Assembly (NCBI GenBank): GCA_964017125.1 | Contig: OZ024905.1 | Coordinates: forward strand, 34,817,534-34,881,533 | Reading direction: 5' to 3' | Source: Flabesymbios commensalis | Taxonomy: Eukaryota > Annelida > Polychaeta > Terebellida > Flabelligeridae | Length of the DNA: 64,000 nt | Shown: one piece after another, positions 1 through 10,522 of the stretch | Layout of the letters: every line of letters starts with the position of its first letter | Numbering within the stretch: position 1 is the stretch's first letter | The notes under the pieces: generated by a model | Database searches by the model: none | Seen by the model: the letters and a program-made list of their open reading frames with translations, nothing else | Told to the model about the DNA's origin: nothing | Position numbers and translations under genes: made by a program

Positions 1-740
1 CATAACCCTCTTTAAAGGAAATGAAAACAATATCACTATTAATAGGGAGCAAATGTTGAGTCCTGCGTAAATACGAGTTCAACATTCTAACCGGGCAAAG
101 GCGGCGATCGGCATGATCAGGAGTCAGAACAGTAGTTAACGCTGGTATTCTTATTGGTTTAAAAAAATCATTAGACCTATGTAACTGAGTTTTCGCTAAA
201 AAACCCACTTTGGTTTTCAACTGGATCCACTCTCCTTGAGGATGGCGTAAAATGGAGGACCTGGAGAGAGCATGTAATTCGCTTCGTCTCAGTCCGGTCG
301 CCAAAGCCGTTAAAAATACAGTTTTGAGAGTGAGAAACTTTAAGGAAACATCTTCACAAGGCTCAAACGGAGCTGAAACAAGAGCCTGTAATACAATGCA
401 CAAATCCCACGAAGGAACAGTCCTGCGTCGTGTAGGTTTGGCGTGGTACATACCCTCAATCAATTGATTTAAAACTTGATGGTGACCCACCTCCAACCCT
501 GTATGCCTCTGAATAACATGAGCGATAGAGGAGCGGTAAACCTCTACGGACTTAGGAAGAATACCTCTCACCTTAAAAAGGTATACTAAGAAGTCTGCAA
601 TCTGAGGAATAGTCGGATTAACAGAATTAATGTTATGATCAACACACCAAGCAGCAAAAACCCTCCATCTTGACTCGTATTGCTTGATGGTTGATTCCTT
701 CAAAGAAGACTGGATGAAATCACAGGCTTCTTGAGAGTAT
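1..740 (-). CDS. Tyrosine recombinase part of the DIRS-like element (partial)
   Basis: The minus-strand translation of this stretch reads like the catalytic core of a phage-integrase-type tyrosine recombinase, including the helix with the words LKTVFLTALATGLRRSELHAL that carries the first catalytic arginine. In DIRS elements this enzyme inserts a circular DNA intermediate without making target-site duplications. It lies directly downstream of the RT/RNase H frame, the usual DIRS arrangement. The C-terminal part with the catalytic tyrosine is beyond the left edge of the window. This is a fossil element part and is not assessed for function. Confidence 0.75.
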
Positions 741-747
741 CCATCCC

Positions 748-2643
748 TCAGGTCGGCTTGCTTAATAAGGGCCAGACGTGAAGGTTGAACACCCACAGGT
801 TCTTGTGAAAAATCTGCGACTGAGGTAGCCGGAGTAATTTTGGAAGTACAGGTAACGCCCATGGTGGATAGTACAGGAGATTCTGCACCTCCGCAAACCA
901 AGACTGTTTGGGCCAAAATGGAGCCACCAGCAGTATTCTGCAGTTGTGTGTGGCCACTTTGGTTACTACTTGCCTCAGCAGATTGGTGGGAGGGATTGCG
1001 TAGGCATCCAGACCTTCCCAAGACATGTTTAAAGCGTCTACCTTCCATGCCAATTGGTGGTGGAAAGGAGACACGAAGGTAGTCAGCTTGAAGTTCAGGT
1101 GTGTCGCGAATAAGTCGACCATGGGGCGATGGAATTTCTCCCATATGAGACGAGCGACTTCTGGTAACAGAGACCACTCTGTCGAGGTCTGGGTGTTCCC
1201 TATCCTCGACAGGTGATCTGCCACTGTGTTGAGTACACCCGCAATGTGTTGGCATCGTATCCTTACATTGTGAGCAAAAAGGAGCTGATGGAGCTGTTCC
1301 GCCACTCGAGAGGTATTGATGGATTTCGCCCCTCCCTGGTGGTTGACATAAGCTACCACTGTCGAGTTGTCGGAAAAAATCATGACATCCTTGTCCCTGA
1401 TCTGTTCCAGGAATGACTGGCACGAGTGGAGTACTGCCATCATTTCGAGGACATTTATGTGTCTCTTTTCCCCTGGTGGCCAGGCGCCGTGCACCGAACG
1501 CATATTCATGCATGCACCCCAGCCCAGATTGGACGCATCGGTGTAAATGTCTACTGTCTTTGTGAAAACTCGTAGAGACACCCCTGCTCTGAGGTTGGTC
1601 TCTTGGGACCACCAGTTCAGAATGACCCTCGTATCCCCTCTCATGAATATCTTGAAATACTGAGGAAGATACTCGGGATTCCACTGGTAAGCTAAGTCCC
1701 TCTGGACAGGTCTGAGCATAGTCGCGCCTAGTGGAACAATTTTTGTCAACGACACTAGGTGACCTATCAATCTCTGCCAGTTCAATGCTGTTTGTAATGG
1801 AAACATCAGAAAAAGATGTATCCACTGCAAGCAACGTGCTATCCTGTCCTTGGAAGGGAAAACCTTGAACTGAATGAGATCCAGGACTATCCCCAAGAAA
1901 ACCTTTACCTGTTCTGGGGTTAAGTCGGACTTCTTGTAATTGACTTTGAACCCTAGAGCCTCCAGCCACCGTAGTAGCCACATGGTGATGATTAATGACC
2001 TGTCCCGGTCTGGTGCACGTAGGAGCCAGTCGTCGATATACTGGTGAACGCGGACTCCTAGACGATGCGCGAAAGATGCTACTGACTTCACCAGTCTCGT
2101 GAAAACGTACGGAGCTGTCGACAGCCCGAAAGGTAGAGCCGTGAACTGGTAGACCTGACCTTCCACCACAAATCGAAGATATTTCTTGAACTTGGGGTGA
2201 ATCGGTACATGAAAATAAGCATCGGTCAGGTCTAACGAGGTCAACCACTCCCCCTGTCGAACTGCCTCCATAATGTGCTCCGCTGTCTCCATCTTGAACG
2301 ATGGAATCAGAAGCATCTTGTTTAGACAGGACAAGTCTATGACCGGCCTCCAGGTACCTCCCTTCTTTGGAACTAGAAAAAGACGGTTGTAGAAACCAGG
2401 ACTGTCGGGTCGACGGACTGTTTCTACAACCTTCTTCTCTATCATATCCTTCACCAAGCTCACCAGCACCTTCTGTTTGTCGGGATCTCGGTAACAAGAC
2501 AGAATAGTGGGTGTCTTCGACAGAAGAGGTTGAGTGATAAATTGAAGAGTCAGGCCCCTGGAGATCAGATTTATGGTCCAAGGGTCGGCCTGAATAGCCT
2601 GCCATGTTGACAGGCAATTCCTCAGCCTCATTCCCACCGGCAA
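748..2643 (-). CDS. Reverse transcriptase / RNase H of the DIRS-like element
   Basis: A 631-residue open frame. Near residues 65-280 it has reverse transcriptase blocks, with LTSLDLTDAYFHVPIHP, the fold around LPFGLSTAPYVFTR, and a YIDD catalytic box (QYIDDWLLRAP). Near residues 365-470 it has an RNase H domain (VDIYTDASNLGWGA, then FSDNSTVVAYVNHQGG). The C-terminal segment with the words PMVDLFATHLNFKL is the conserved DIRS tail that precedes the recombinase. YIDD is common in DIRS, where most LTR elements have YVDD. The frame is long and uninterrupted, so this part looks whole. Confidence 0.9.
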   Translation of the reverse strand: MPVGMRLRNCLSTWQAIQADPWTINLISRGLTLQFITQPLLSKTPTILSCYRDPDKQKVLVSLVKDMIEKKVVETVRRPDSPGFYNRLFLVPKKGGTWRPVIDLSCLNKMLLIPSFKMETAEHIMEAVRQGEWLTSLDLTDAYFHVPIHPKFKKYLRFVVEGQVYQFTALPFGLSTAPYVFTRLVKSVASFAHRLGVRVHQYIDDWLLRAPDRDRSLIITMWLLRWLEALGFKVNYKKSDLTPEQVKVFLGIVLDLIQFKVFPSKDRIARCLQWIHLFLMFPLQTALNWQRLIGHLVSLTKIVPLGATMLRPVQRDLAYQWNPEYLPQYFKIFMRGDTRVILNWWSQETNLRAGVSLRVFTKTVDIYTDASNLGWGACMNMRSVHGAWPPGEKRHINVLEMMAVLHSCQSFLEQIRDKDVMIFSDNSTVVAYVNHQGGAKSINTSRVAEQLHQLLFAHNVRIRCQHIAGVLNTVADHLSRIGNTQTSTEWSLLPEVARLIWEKFHRPMVDLFATHLNFKLTTFVSPFHHQLAWKVDALNMSWEGLDAYAIPPTNLLRQVVTKVATHNCRILLVAPFWPKQSWFAEVQNLLYYPPWALPVLPKLLRLPQSQIFHKNLWVFNLHVWPLLSKPT

Positions 2644-2704
2644 CTGATCCAGAAAAAGTGGAGGATCGGGTGCCGGTGGGAGGTCTCCTCGGGATGGAAG
2701 AACG

Positions 2705-3961
2705 TCATTGCTTTCCAGGGGCAGTAAACTTTCTGCCCCGGGAATTACCTCTACCTCTAACTCTTCCTCCTCTTGCTCTAGGAGCTCTTCCTCGAAAGGA
2801 GCCCCGAAAGGAAGAGAACTCAGAAGAAGGGGTAGGAGTAGTAAAGCGACTCCTAGCGCCCGTTGAAGGTGTTCGTGAAAAAGAACGGGTGCTAGGCGTG
2901 GAAGTACCGAACCTGATGGAACGTTCGGTTGAATCCTGCACTTCCTTCACTATACTGTCTTCAAACATACTTGAGGAAAGTAGAGTGGAGGATCTAAGAG
3001 AATTCACTGAGGCTTTAGACACTCTCTTATTTACCTTGTCCAACACAGAATCTCGCCTAAACAATTCCATATTGGCAAGGATTCTGGTTTGTGCCGTTAC
3101 CGAACGGCCAAAATCTTTCTTCGCTTCACGGATTAATACTTCCGTTGTTTCAAACAAATCCGTGAAGCGGTCAGGTAAACTCGAAAAATCAAGCATAGAA
3201 AACATTTCTTTGAGTATTAATTCCCTGGTGGCTGTTAATAGTAACGCGTTATTAGTCAATGCCACCGAAGTTCTCATATCATTAGAAAAATCTGTCATCG
3301 ATTTGAAATCAATATTCGGACTGAATTTAGACTGTGACGAGACAATACCCTCTACAGAGGCTTGTAGCTTCTGAGCTGTTAACGGAAAAGAATGGTCTTT
3401 AAAAGCCACCTTTTCGCTCTTAAGATGTCTCTTAAAAAATTTTCCTTTCTCCATTGGCATACCTGAAGGGTTAGACCCTTCAAGGTCATTGTCGAGATCC
3501 TTCCAAATTGCGGCTAGCCAAGGAGACAAGGGTAAAGCTTTGTTTTCCGTGTTCTCTCCATCAGAGCCTAAACACGCAGAAGGCTTCTTGCTGGGCTTAA
3601 TCGCCGTCGAAGTTAAAGGTAAATTAAGAGAATCTGAGACCCCTTGTATAATATCTGCAAAAGGGATCTCAGAGTCATCATGAGAATCTTTCACTTGCTC
3701 ATCAGAATTCTCAGAAGGAGAGAAGTCAACTCGCTTTCTCTTGCGAGAATGTTGGGCGGAAAAATCCAGTGATTTCGACCTACGGCCCAAATCTCTGGAC
3801 TCCTCATCCCAACGAAACGAATTGATCCTCTCCCTATCAGAACCGATGGTAAAGGGGTTGACAACGGTATCCAGCTCAGACTCAGAAGTCACAAGGTCAT
3901 CTGGTGACCCGTCGTACCCCAAAGGTCTAGTACGTTCGTGTACGGTAGAATCCTTATACAA
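2705..3961 (-). CDS. Gag-like protein of the DIRS-like element, C-terminal part
   Basis: A 418-residue frame directly upstream of the polymerase. It is charged and serine-rich in its first half, has a middle helical part with the words SPWLAAIWKDLD, and ends in a basic, arginine/glycine-rich tail (FRGSFRGRAPRARGGRVRGR) that probably binds nucleic acid. It has no zinc knuckle. Position and tail fit the gag-like first frame of DIRS elements in marine invertebrates. It is assigned by context and composition, not by a catalytic motif. Confidence 0.65.
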   Translation of the reverse strand: MYKDSTVHERTRPLGYDGSPDDLVTSESELDTVVNPFTIGSDRERINSFRWDEESRDLGRRSKSLDFSAQHSRKRKRVDFSPSENSDEQVKDSHDDSEIPFADIIQGVSDSLNLPLTSTAIKPSKKPSACLGSDGENTENKALPLSPWLAAIWKDLDNDLEGSNPSGMPMEKGKFFKRHLKSEKVAFKDHSFPLTAQKLQASVEGIVSSQSKFSPNIDFKSMTDFSNDMRTSVALTNNALLLTATRELILKEMFSMLDFSSLPDRFTDLFETTEVLIREAKKDFGRSVTAQTRILANMELFRRDSVLDKVNKRVSKASVNSLRSSTLLSSSMFEDSIVKEVQDSTERSIRFGTSTPSTRSFSRTPSTGARSRFTTPTPSSEFSSFRGSFRGRAPRARGGRVRGRGNSRGRKFTAPGKQ

Positions 3962-4196
3962 CTGCCGGTCCCAATCGTCAATAACTGACTGGCGATTGAC
4001 GGTCGCCGGTCGTCGGTTGCCGCTGGTCGGTACGCGATAGTCGTAATGCGGTTCTCGGTAGCCGGTTTCAGGATGTCGGTAGCCGGTTCCTGGTTCTATA
4101 AAATCAGAAGCCAGTCTCCGGGCTCCCGATAGCCCCGTCCCCGGTTCACCGTTGCCGGTGCCGGTCTCCGGTCTACGGTCCGGCCTCTGCCGGTTG

Positions 4197-4919
4197 CTAA
4201 AAATAGCACCGCTCTCTGCTCGTACAAACGTTTAAACGTACAGCGCTGTTGTCATTCTGTGCAATGGCCTCCCGCTGAACATAGACCTTAGACTGATCAA
4301 GCGGTTTCTGGGGTAGTGCCACATTTAGAGCTGCAGAATTCATAGTATTACAATTTGCCTGTAAAAGAGTAAAAATATTATTCAACAAAACAGATTGATC
4401 CGCAGCAACAGGAGAAGTAGGTGTTAAATTCACTAGGCTACTACTGGCCTGCTCTTCTCGTTGTAGCTGACAGGGAACAGACTCCACTGGTGTGGACAGA
4501 CCCTTGTCGTGCACGGGCGACGTGTCAGAGACAGAGTCCCGTTGACACGCTACACTGTCTTTCAAGGCCATCGATTCAGATTTTCGAATCTGCTTCTCTT
4601 TCGCGCGTCTGGCTGCCAGAGCGCTTTTACGTTTCTCTACAGAATCCCAGTCTGTACTCGTATTCTCCGTGCAATAGGAACATGGTTCAATACGAGTGCA
4701 GTTTCTATGTAAGAAACACGCGTCATGGGGGTCTGTTCTTGATACAGGTACCCCGCATGAAGCTTCTATGCAAAATTTCTTAATTATCGGGCCCGTCTTG
4801 CTCATGGCCATGGTGGATACAAAGTGTGCAAAAAGGATTAAACAAAAAATTGTGAAAAAATAATAAACTCGAATGTATCCTCTTTTCAGCATGTAAGCGT
4901 ATATATATATATATCGCAT
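4197..4919 (-). CDS. Gag-like region of the DIRS-like element, N-terminal part
   Basis: This frame contains a cysteine/histidine-bearing segment after an internal methionine (MSKTGPIIKKFCIEASCG, then CFLHRNC and CSYC), a pattern recurrent at the start of DIRS first frames. A charged linker follows (ALAARRAKEKQIRK). The hydrophobic residues before that methionine come from an AT-rich flank and are probably not translated. The relationship to the downstream gag-like frame suggests that this region holds one or a few breaks. The zinc-ribbon-like role is inferred. Confidence 0.5.
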   Translation of the reverse strand: MRYIYIYAYMLKRGYIRVYYFFTIFCLILFAHFVSTMAMSKTGPIIKKFCIEASCGVPVSRTDPHDACFLHRNCTRIEPCSYCTENTSTDWDSVEKRKSALAARRAKEKQIRKSESMALKDSVACQRDSVSDTSPVHDKGLSTPVESVPCQLQREEQASSSLVNLTPTSPVAADQSVLLNNIFTLLQANCNTMNSAALNVALPQKPLDQSKVYVQREAIAQNDNSAVRLNVCTSRERCYF

Positions 4920-5752
4920 GTGCGAGTGTGGTAGAAACCAATCAATCTATAATCACACAAAAGCACGACAGTGAAAAGAGAGCCTGAGTTAACCCACTAA
5001 AAGTACGCTTGAATATCAATTACATATCTCAAGATTACGCTGTTCCCTCCGCAACTGTTAAGCGACTGTTAGACAACGTTGGCGACGATCGCTGTAAGAC
5101 CGTTGCCGTCAATAAGAAACAACGCAAGTCATCGTGATTGAACGATGATAGGGAGAAAAAAAGGCAAATTGCCACGTCATCTCAAGAGATATATTTCATA
5201 GTCAAACAATACCGTTTTAAAAACGTTAAATATATAAAGACACGTTAAGGATCCTTTAGAAAGGTATTCGTAATTATAATAATTAACGAAAAGGTTTCAT
5301 CTCCATAAAAAACTCTTACCTTCCTCAGGATCTCTTAACAGAGAAAAAACACCTCTGTCTACATTGATCCGCAAGGCAGAAGTGGCGATATAGCCTCACT
5401 ATGGCCACCTGTCGGGGTATCAATGGTGTGGGATACCCCACCTGGTGGGGGGTCAAAAAGACACGATTTTGCAGTGAAAATCTCCTTGCGTTTACCGAGA
5501 TAACTAGGTAGTTACCCATAATTTAATATATGTTGCCGAGGTGGAGTATTGGGATATAAATATTATAATTTCTTAGCCATAAAGAATTCGAAATTCTACA
5601 TGTAGACCTACACCTAGCAACAGAATAATAGAAACATATGTTTTACTAACAGCTCTAAATAACTATTATTTTACATATCCCAGTACTTAGATAAACTTAC
5701 ATACATACATACGCCCCACGAGAAACAAAAATAATGCTTATAAGGTGATTAC
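4920..5752. other. Element end and flank, no gene seen
   Basis: Terminal and flanking sequence of the DIRS-like element. It includes a GC-rich patch at 5400-5460 with short inverted words (ATACCCC / GGGTAT; CCACC / GGTGG) and a short (CATA)4 run near 5700. No credible exon was seen. Confidence 0.5.
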
Positions 5753-6256
5753 ACATTGAGCGACCCAGGGTTGTCACCGAAAACTTGAAAAATTAGTAAC
5801 AAACGACTCTGAAAACAAAATTATTAATTCAGTAAGAGCGCCGTTGGAGTTAAATTTAATAATTTGGAGACGTGATTTGTAAATAATTAAATGAATAAAT
5901 GCGACCAAACTTCAAATTCTCATACCTTTGGCCTCAGACGTGGCATGCAGATGGTTCGACCATCAATATGCTACGCCTTTCAATGAGAAAAGGAAAAACC
6001 CTGTGACGTATGGAAATAAAGAAGGGAATTCCCATGATGACGTCTTGAAGCGCCTGACCACATTGGTCCCGGATTGGCAGTATTGAGGATTCTGACAGAT
6101 TTTTTGTGCCTGAGCTGTCGTGCTTCGCAACTCGTATCAGATTTGGCGAAAGGGGGTTGTGGGTCATTAGCATGCATTTATGGCAGGGTGGTTAACAAGG
6201 ACGCGCGTTGTTTGAATACAATGTTAATCTTTGATGGAAGTGAGGGGAGAAATTCA
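5753..6256 (+). repeat. Dispersed repeat, copy 1 (inverted sister at 37004-37535)
   Basis: About 500 bp shared with 37004-37535 in the opposite orientation. Shared landmarks, in order, are GCGACCCAGGGTTGTCAC near 5760, GACCAAACTTCAAATTC near 5905, CAGACGT with a CCTGTGACGTATGG block near 6000, and GGTTAACAAGGACGCGCG near 6190. Both copies contain an open frame starting MAV and ending with the identical word RVVNKDARCLNTM, but the DNA there is nearly identical, so this alone does not show selection. It may be an ancient transposon or a multiplied gene fragment. The family is not recognised. Confidence 0.75.
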
Positions 6257-6745
6257 CCAATTTTCCCAAATTTCCTCGAAAATTCATCAATTTTCCCCAA
6301 ATTTCCCCCGATTTCCCAATGATCCCTACTAATTCCTCCTGATTCCACCTGATTCCTTGGCAGTTTCTTGTGCAGTTTTCACTTCACAAGTGTAGCCTAC
6401 AGAGTCTCTGAGCATTAGGCCTATTGTATGAGTATTGCATTTGGACTATCGTTGATAATGCAGATTCCACATTATGTGAGCCAGTGAATTCTGGGGAAAT
6501 TCTGGCAAATTATGGGGAAATTCCGGGGAATTCTGGGGAAATTCAGGGGAATTCTGGCGAGTTCTGGGGAAATTCAGGGGAATTCTGGCGAATTCTGGGG
6601 AAATCAGACCAAAAGTTTTTCACTAGTTTTCATTCATTTTCCCAGGTGAGAAATACATTTCCATCTTGGGTAAATCTAATTCCCCTGATTTCTCCAATGG
6701 CTACCGTGAAAACTGGTGAAAATTCCGGGGAACAAAAGTAAAGGG
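6257..6745. repeat. Minisatellite of GGGGAATTC-like words with C-rich counterpart
   Basis: At 6485-6605 the plus strand repeats words such as GGGGAATTCTGGGGAAATTC with small variations. At 6265-6320 the complementary type (TTTCCCC, CCAAATTTCC) dominates. The two parts are therefore roughly inverted relative to each other, and the whole could fold back. Further GGGGAA words occur up to 6745. No gene is seen. Confidence 0.6.
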
Positions 6746-7440
6746 GAATTTGCAGGGAAACACCCGACCAGTTTCAATTGCACAGTACTGTATATAAGTC
6801 ACTTGCTTTAAAAAATAACGGAATCAAACTTTTCAATTACCTGATTACAGTTAAAATAAATAATTTTTGCTCAATTGAAAATTTGTCCCACTTGAACATC
6901 ACAATTACCATGAATTACCAGTAAACTTAGCTATTATCTTATAATGTATCGCCGGTATATGGCTTAATTACAATAGACCCCAAATGACATAAAAATTCAC
7001 CCTACAATGTCACACATTGTTTCTTTACATTTCATTGATATTGTAAATCTGACAAATAGTACAGTCTATTGCTGGCCATCTTAAATTATGTCTAATCACC
7101 ACGCCTCCATTGTAGAAGCTATCAGATTGACTCCTTATGGACAGAGAGTCATGGATGAACTGATAACTCATCTGTGACGTGTGCAATTCTTGCAGTCGCC
7201 AGAGGCATAATAATATGCTTGCTTTAAAAGCGGTCCAAAAAAGTTTGAATATAACTATGGTCATGCGATTGGCACTTGAAACACTTAAAAATTGCAGTTT
7301 ATAATAATTAAAATAAACAAATCAATTTGGATGTAAGTTTTAGAAACTTGATCATCCATATCATCAAACCCTTTAAATATAAATCTTATGGGAAACTGTG
7401 TTGAAAAATACACTATGGTGTGATTTATTAGTGCTTATAA
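6746..7440. other. Spacer, no gene seen
   Basis: AT-rich sequence with no recognisable protein or element. The open frame at 7025-7264 on the minus strand has no recognisable domain and no coding-like neighbours. Confidence 0.4.
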
Positions 7441-7448
7441 ATAATTAA

Positions 7449-8830
7449 GGCTCCCCCCCTACCAGGGGGAGGCTTTTTGTATTTGTACGGTTTCATCTGT
7501 CGGCGGCGACGGCGGCGGCCCCGCACATGGACGCCGCCTCTCATTCATACCATGTCACCCTGATATCTACAAAACTGCTTTTTCAATTCATTTGATGTTC
7601 AACATACTGGATAGGTCCTACAAGTATGAATTCCTAGGCTGCATACATTTTTCAGAAAATTCGGGAAAATATTCTGGTCATGGCGGCGGCCATCTTTAAT
7701 CTTTTTTCGTCAAATTAGGACCTTGTCACCCTGATAACTTCAAAGCCGCTTATCCGATCTACTCAATATTCAAAATACTGAATAGTAGTATTAATTCCTA
7801 GCCTGCATCAATTTTTCAGAAAGTTCGGAAGAATATCTGGGTCATGGTGGCTATCTTTAATTTTTTTCATCAAATAAGAACCTTTGTCACCCTGATAACT
7901 TCAAAGCCGCTTATCCGATATACTCAATATACAACATACTGCATAGTAGTATTAATACCTAGCCTGCAGCAATTTTTCAGAAAATTCGGGAAAATATCTG
8001 CCCAGCTGTCATAGCGGCAATCTTTAATCTTTTTTCGTCTAATTAGAACCTTGTCACCCTGATAACTTCAAAGCCGCTTATCCGATATACTCAATATTCA
8101 AAATGCTGCATGGTAGTATTAATTCCTAGCCTGCATCAATTTTTCAGAAAGTTTGGAAGAATATCCGGGTCATGGTGGCCATCTTTAATCTTTTTTCCTC
8201 AAATTAGGACCTATGGTCCTTCAGCCGTCATCTGTCCATGTGTAGACACTGCTAACCTTCGTCTCTCTCTTGGGTAATAATGCAGTTGTCAAAAACCAGG
8301 TCAGTGGGAATTCCCCTTTTATCAAAACCATGGCGGGAGTTTCAGCATTTTTCCGATTACGCAAAAGCTGGTCGCTGAGTGGACCTGGCAACCTGCCAAC
8401 ACCTCGAGTTGGCAAGCTGCCATAATTCACAAAAGGCCCCAAGGTATTCAGTCCTTGAGCCTTGTGAGAGGGCTGTCTTTCAGTCTAATTAGGACCTTGT
8501 CACCCTGATAACTTCAAAGTCGCTTATCTGATATACTCAATATTCAACATACTGCATAGCAGTATTAATTCCTAGACTGCATCAATTTTTCAAAAAGTTC
8601 GGGAAAATATCCGGGTCCTGGCGGTTATCTTTATTCTTATTTCATCAAATTAGAACCTTGTCACTTCAAAGCCGCTTATTCGATACACTCAATATTCAGC
8701 GTACTGCATGCTAGTATTAATTACTAGACTGCATCAATTTTACAGAAAGTTCTGGAAATTATCCGGGTCTAGGCGGCCTTCTTTAATAGTCAAAATAGCA
8801 CCTAGTCAGCCTAAAGCTGCTAGCCTCTGC
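7449..8830. repeat. Hairpin followed by tandem array of about 165-bp units
   Basis: The block opens with a C/G hairpin (GGCTCCCCC...GGGGGAGGC) and a (CGG)-rich stretch. Units that begin GTCACCCTGATAACTTCAAA start near 7553, 7725, 7886, 8053, 8499 and 8660, giving spacings of 161-172 bp. Each unit also contains TTAATTCCTAGCCTGCAT and TTTTTCAGAAA words and a GGCGGCCATCTTTAAT-like word. A 280-bp foreign or diverged insert breaks the array at about 8213-8495. The plan resembles pearl-type or Helitron-related non-autonomous elements of marine invertebrates, but the family is not proven. Confidence 0.75.
8213..8495. other. Unrelated insert within the 165-bp array
   Basis: This segment interrupts the tandem array. 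AATTAGGACC occurs on both sides, as expected if the insertion fell inside a unit. It holds a 73-codon minus-strand open frame (8221-8442) that I do not recognise. It also has several short inverted words (GGTCGC / GCGACC-like, CCTGGCAACCTGCC). It may be a small mobile element or a captured fragment. Confidence 0.4.
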
Positions 8831-9059
8831 CTCATAATATTACTTGATAATTACATGTACAAATTGACTATCTAGTAAAATTATATTTAATGTATTTTTA
8901 TTTGAAAAGTGCGAGGTGGAGCGTTTTTGGGTGTTTTACATGATAAACACTTACTTCTAGTTATATTATAAGGGTGTGTGTTTGGAAATGTGTATAAGTT
9001 GAATAGCTTGACTTATTATGCTTTGTTGAACTTAATGCATTTGTTTTTTTCTTAAACAG
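8831..9059 (+). promoter_or_regulatory. SELENOS: Intron 3' end with splice acceptor before the SELENOS exon
   Basis: Intron sequence ending in a clear polypyrimidine tract and acceptor (TTTGTTTTTTTCTTAAACAG) immediately before base 9060. No other gene was seen here. The upstream SELENOS exons, which should encode the membrane segment, were not found between 5.5 and 9.0 kb, and probably lie further left. Confidence 0.7.
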
Positions 9060-9166
9060 ATTCAGACGAAGCGCTGAGAAAGCAGGAGGCTATGGATGCC
9101 GCTAGACAACGATTGCAGAATCAATTTGATGATCAAGCAGCTTCGTTTGCACAGAAACAAAAAGAA
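9060..9166 (+). CDS. SELENOS: Selenoprotein S (VIMP), internal exon
   Basis: Selenoprotein S is a single-pass ER membrane protein that recruits the ATPase VCP/p97 to the Derlin retrotranslocation complex in ER-associated degradation. This exon encodes 35 residues beginning SDEALRKQEAMDAARQRLQ and ending QKQKE. They align from memory with the human cytosolic coiled segment that contains KRQEALAAARLKMQEEL and overlaps the VCP-interacting motif. The exon is bounded by an acceptor (AAACAG) and a donor (GTTAGT). It enters with two bases of a split codon and leaves between codons, matching the next exon at 19530. The intron that follows is 10,363 bp. The N-terminal membrane exons and the selenocysteine-bearing C-terminus are not seen in the window. 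Confidence 0.85.
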
Positions 9167-10522
9167 GTTAGTTTCAATGATCAGTGTCTGTATAAATACA
9201 TACTCGATATTTAGCATTTTACTTTGCCTTAACCCTTAGCCTGCTGGTGATTTATGATTCAGTCATTGGATATATTATAAATAAAATCAAATGCTATACA
9301 AAATGACAATACCCATTTAAAACAGGATGCTTGAAACTTCAATTTGGTACCTGAACATTTGAATATTTGGTAAGATTTTCATTTGCTGTGAGGTGGGAAT
9401 TGCTGCATGAAAAATGTGAATGAAAAATATGATGAAATTTCTGGATAGTTAAACATGTTAAATGGTTAATCTTTTTCAAGCAAGCCACATATAAATATCA
9501 TGGCAATGACCACACTTAAATTATCATATGTATATATATATATTCAGTATAACCTCAGTTCCAGACCACCTCAATAAGTGGACCACCTCGCATCTCGGAC
9601 CACTTTTGTCCAGTCCCAAAATTTTTCCTATTGACGTAATGCTTAAGGATTAACCCTTAGTGGACCACCCCCGCTATTCGGGACTCGGACCACTTTTTTT
9701 GCACAAATCCAGTCTCGAACCTCGCTAAGCGGACCACCTGGGACATCAAGGGTCAATTTTTCGAGCCTGTTGGATCACTGACAGAGCATTCACACCTACA
9801 GGGAAAGTCACGCCTCCTCGCTTGGATGCCCACAAGCGACATACAATGATTATCTGGATAAGACCTTGTAACCCCTATGGTCCTTGTGAGCTGAACGCCC
9901 CACACCCCCGTGATATTTATCTGGCAGTTTGATGAGGCAATAAAATTGCCATGGACCCTTTATGGTGGACGTCGCGACTTCACGCTTGCTTGAACACAAG
10001 TGGCAACCGTCTGATTGCTCAGAATGAATCTTATTTCATGCTAAGTTTAATCTATTGGTGCCTTTTAATAAAGTAAGGCTGATAACGATAATCTTTGTAT
10101 TCAGTATCTTTGCAAGATCATTTATTGTATACCGTTCTTCTTGTAACTATTTTAGAAAATTTAATCACAATTAGCTACTAGATAAAATTAGAATATGATT
10201 ATCATGATTAATCGACAGTAGCAACACTATTGTCTCTTCTGCTGTGAATTTGACCCTCAGAACTCAACATATCAACGTTATATATTTTTTGTGCACTCAA
10301 TAGAAACACATGTAATTATAATTCTGTATCTGTACTAGTTATTAAGTCAAGGTTGCAATGACCATTTTATATTATTTGTTTTACTGATCTGTACATGACA
10401 AATAAAGTGATTCGTATTCGTAACTTACAGATGGCAATTATGCGTGTGAGTTATCATGTAATACCCCACATTAACAAGGCCATGGCGTTCGCAGGGTCTG
10501 CTCTGATCAATTAAAGGGATAT

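Larger units (their letters stand above)
1..5520 (-). mobile_element. DIRS-like tyrosine-recombinase retroelement
   Basis: A minus-strand retroelement whose parts, read right to left, are a gag-like region, a reverse transcriptase with RNase H, and a tyrosine recombinase. That order and the recombinase, in place of a DDE integrase, identify the DIRS/Ngaro/PAT superfamily. The left end lies outside the window, so the internal complementary region typical of DIRS cannot be examined. The right boundary, put near 5520, is approximate; a short unpaired flank with GGTGGGG-type inverted words around 5400-5460 may be the terminal repeat. The long open frames suggest a fairly young copy with only a few breaks. 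Insertion predates nothing else visible here. Confidence 0.85.

Noticed and set aside
2604-3374. 256-codon plus-strand open frame
   Set aside because: It is the antisense shadow of the gag-like frame of the DIRS-like element.
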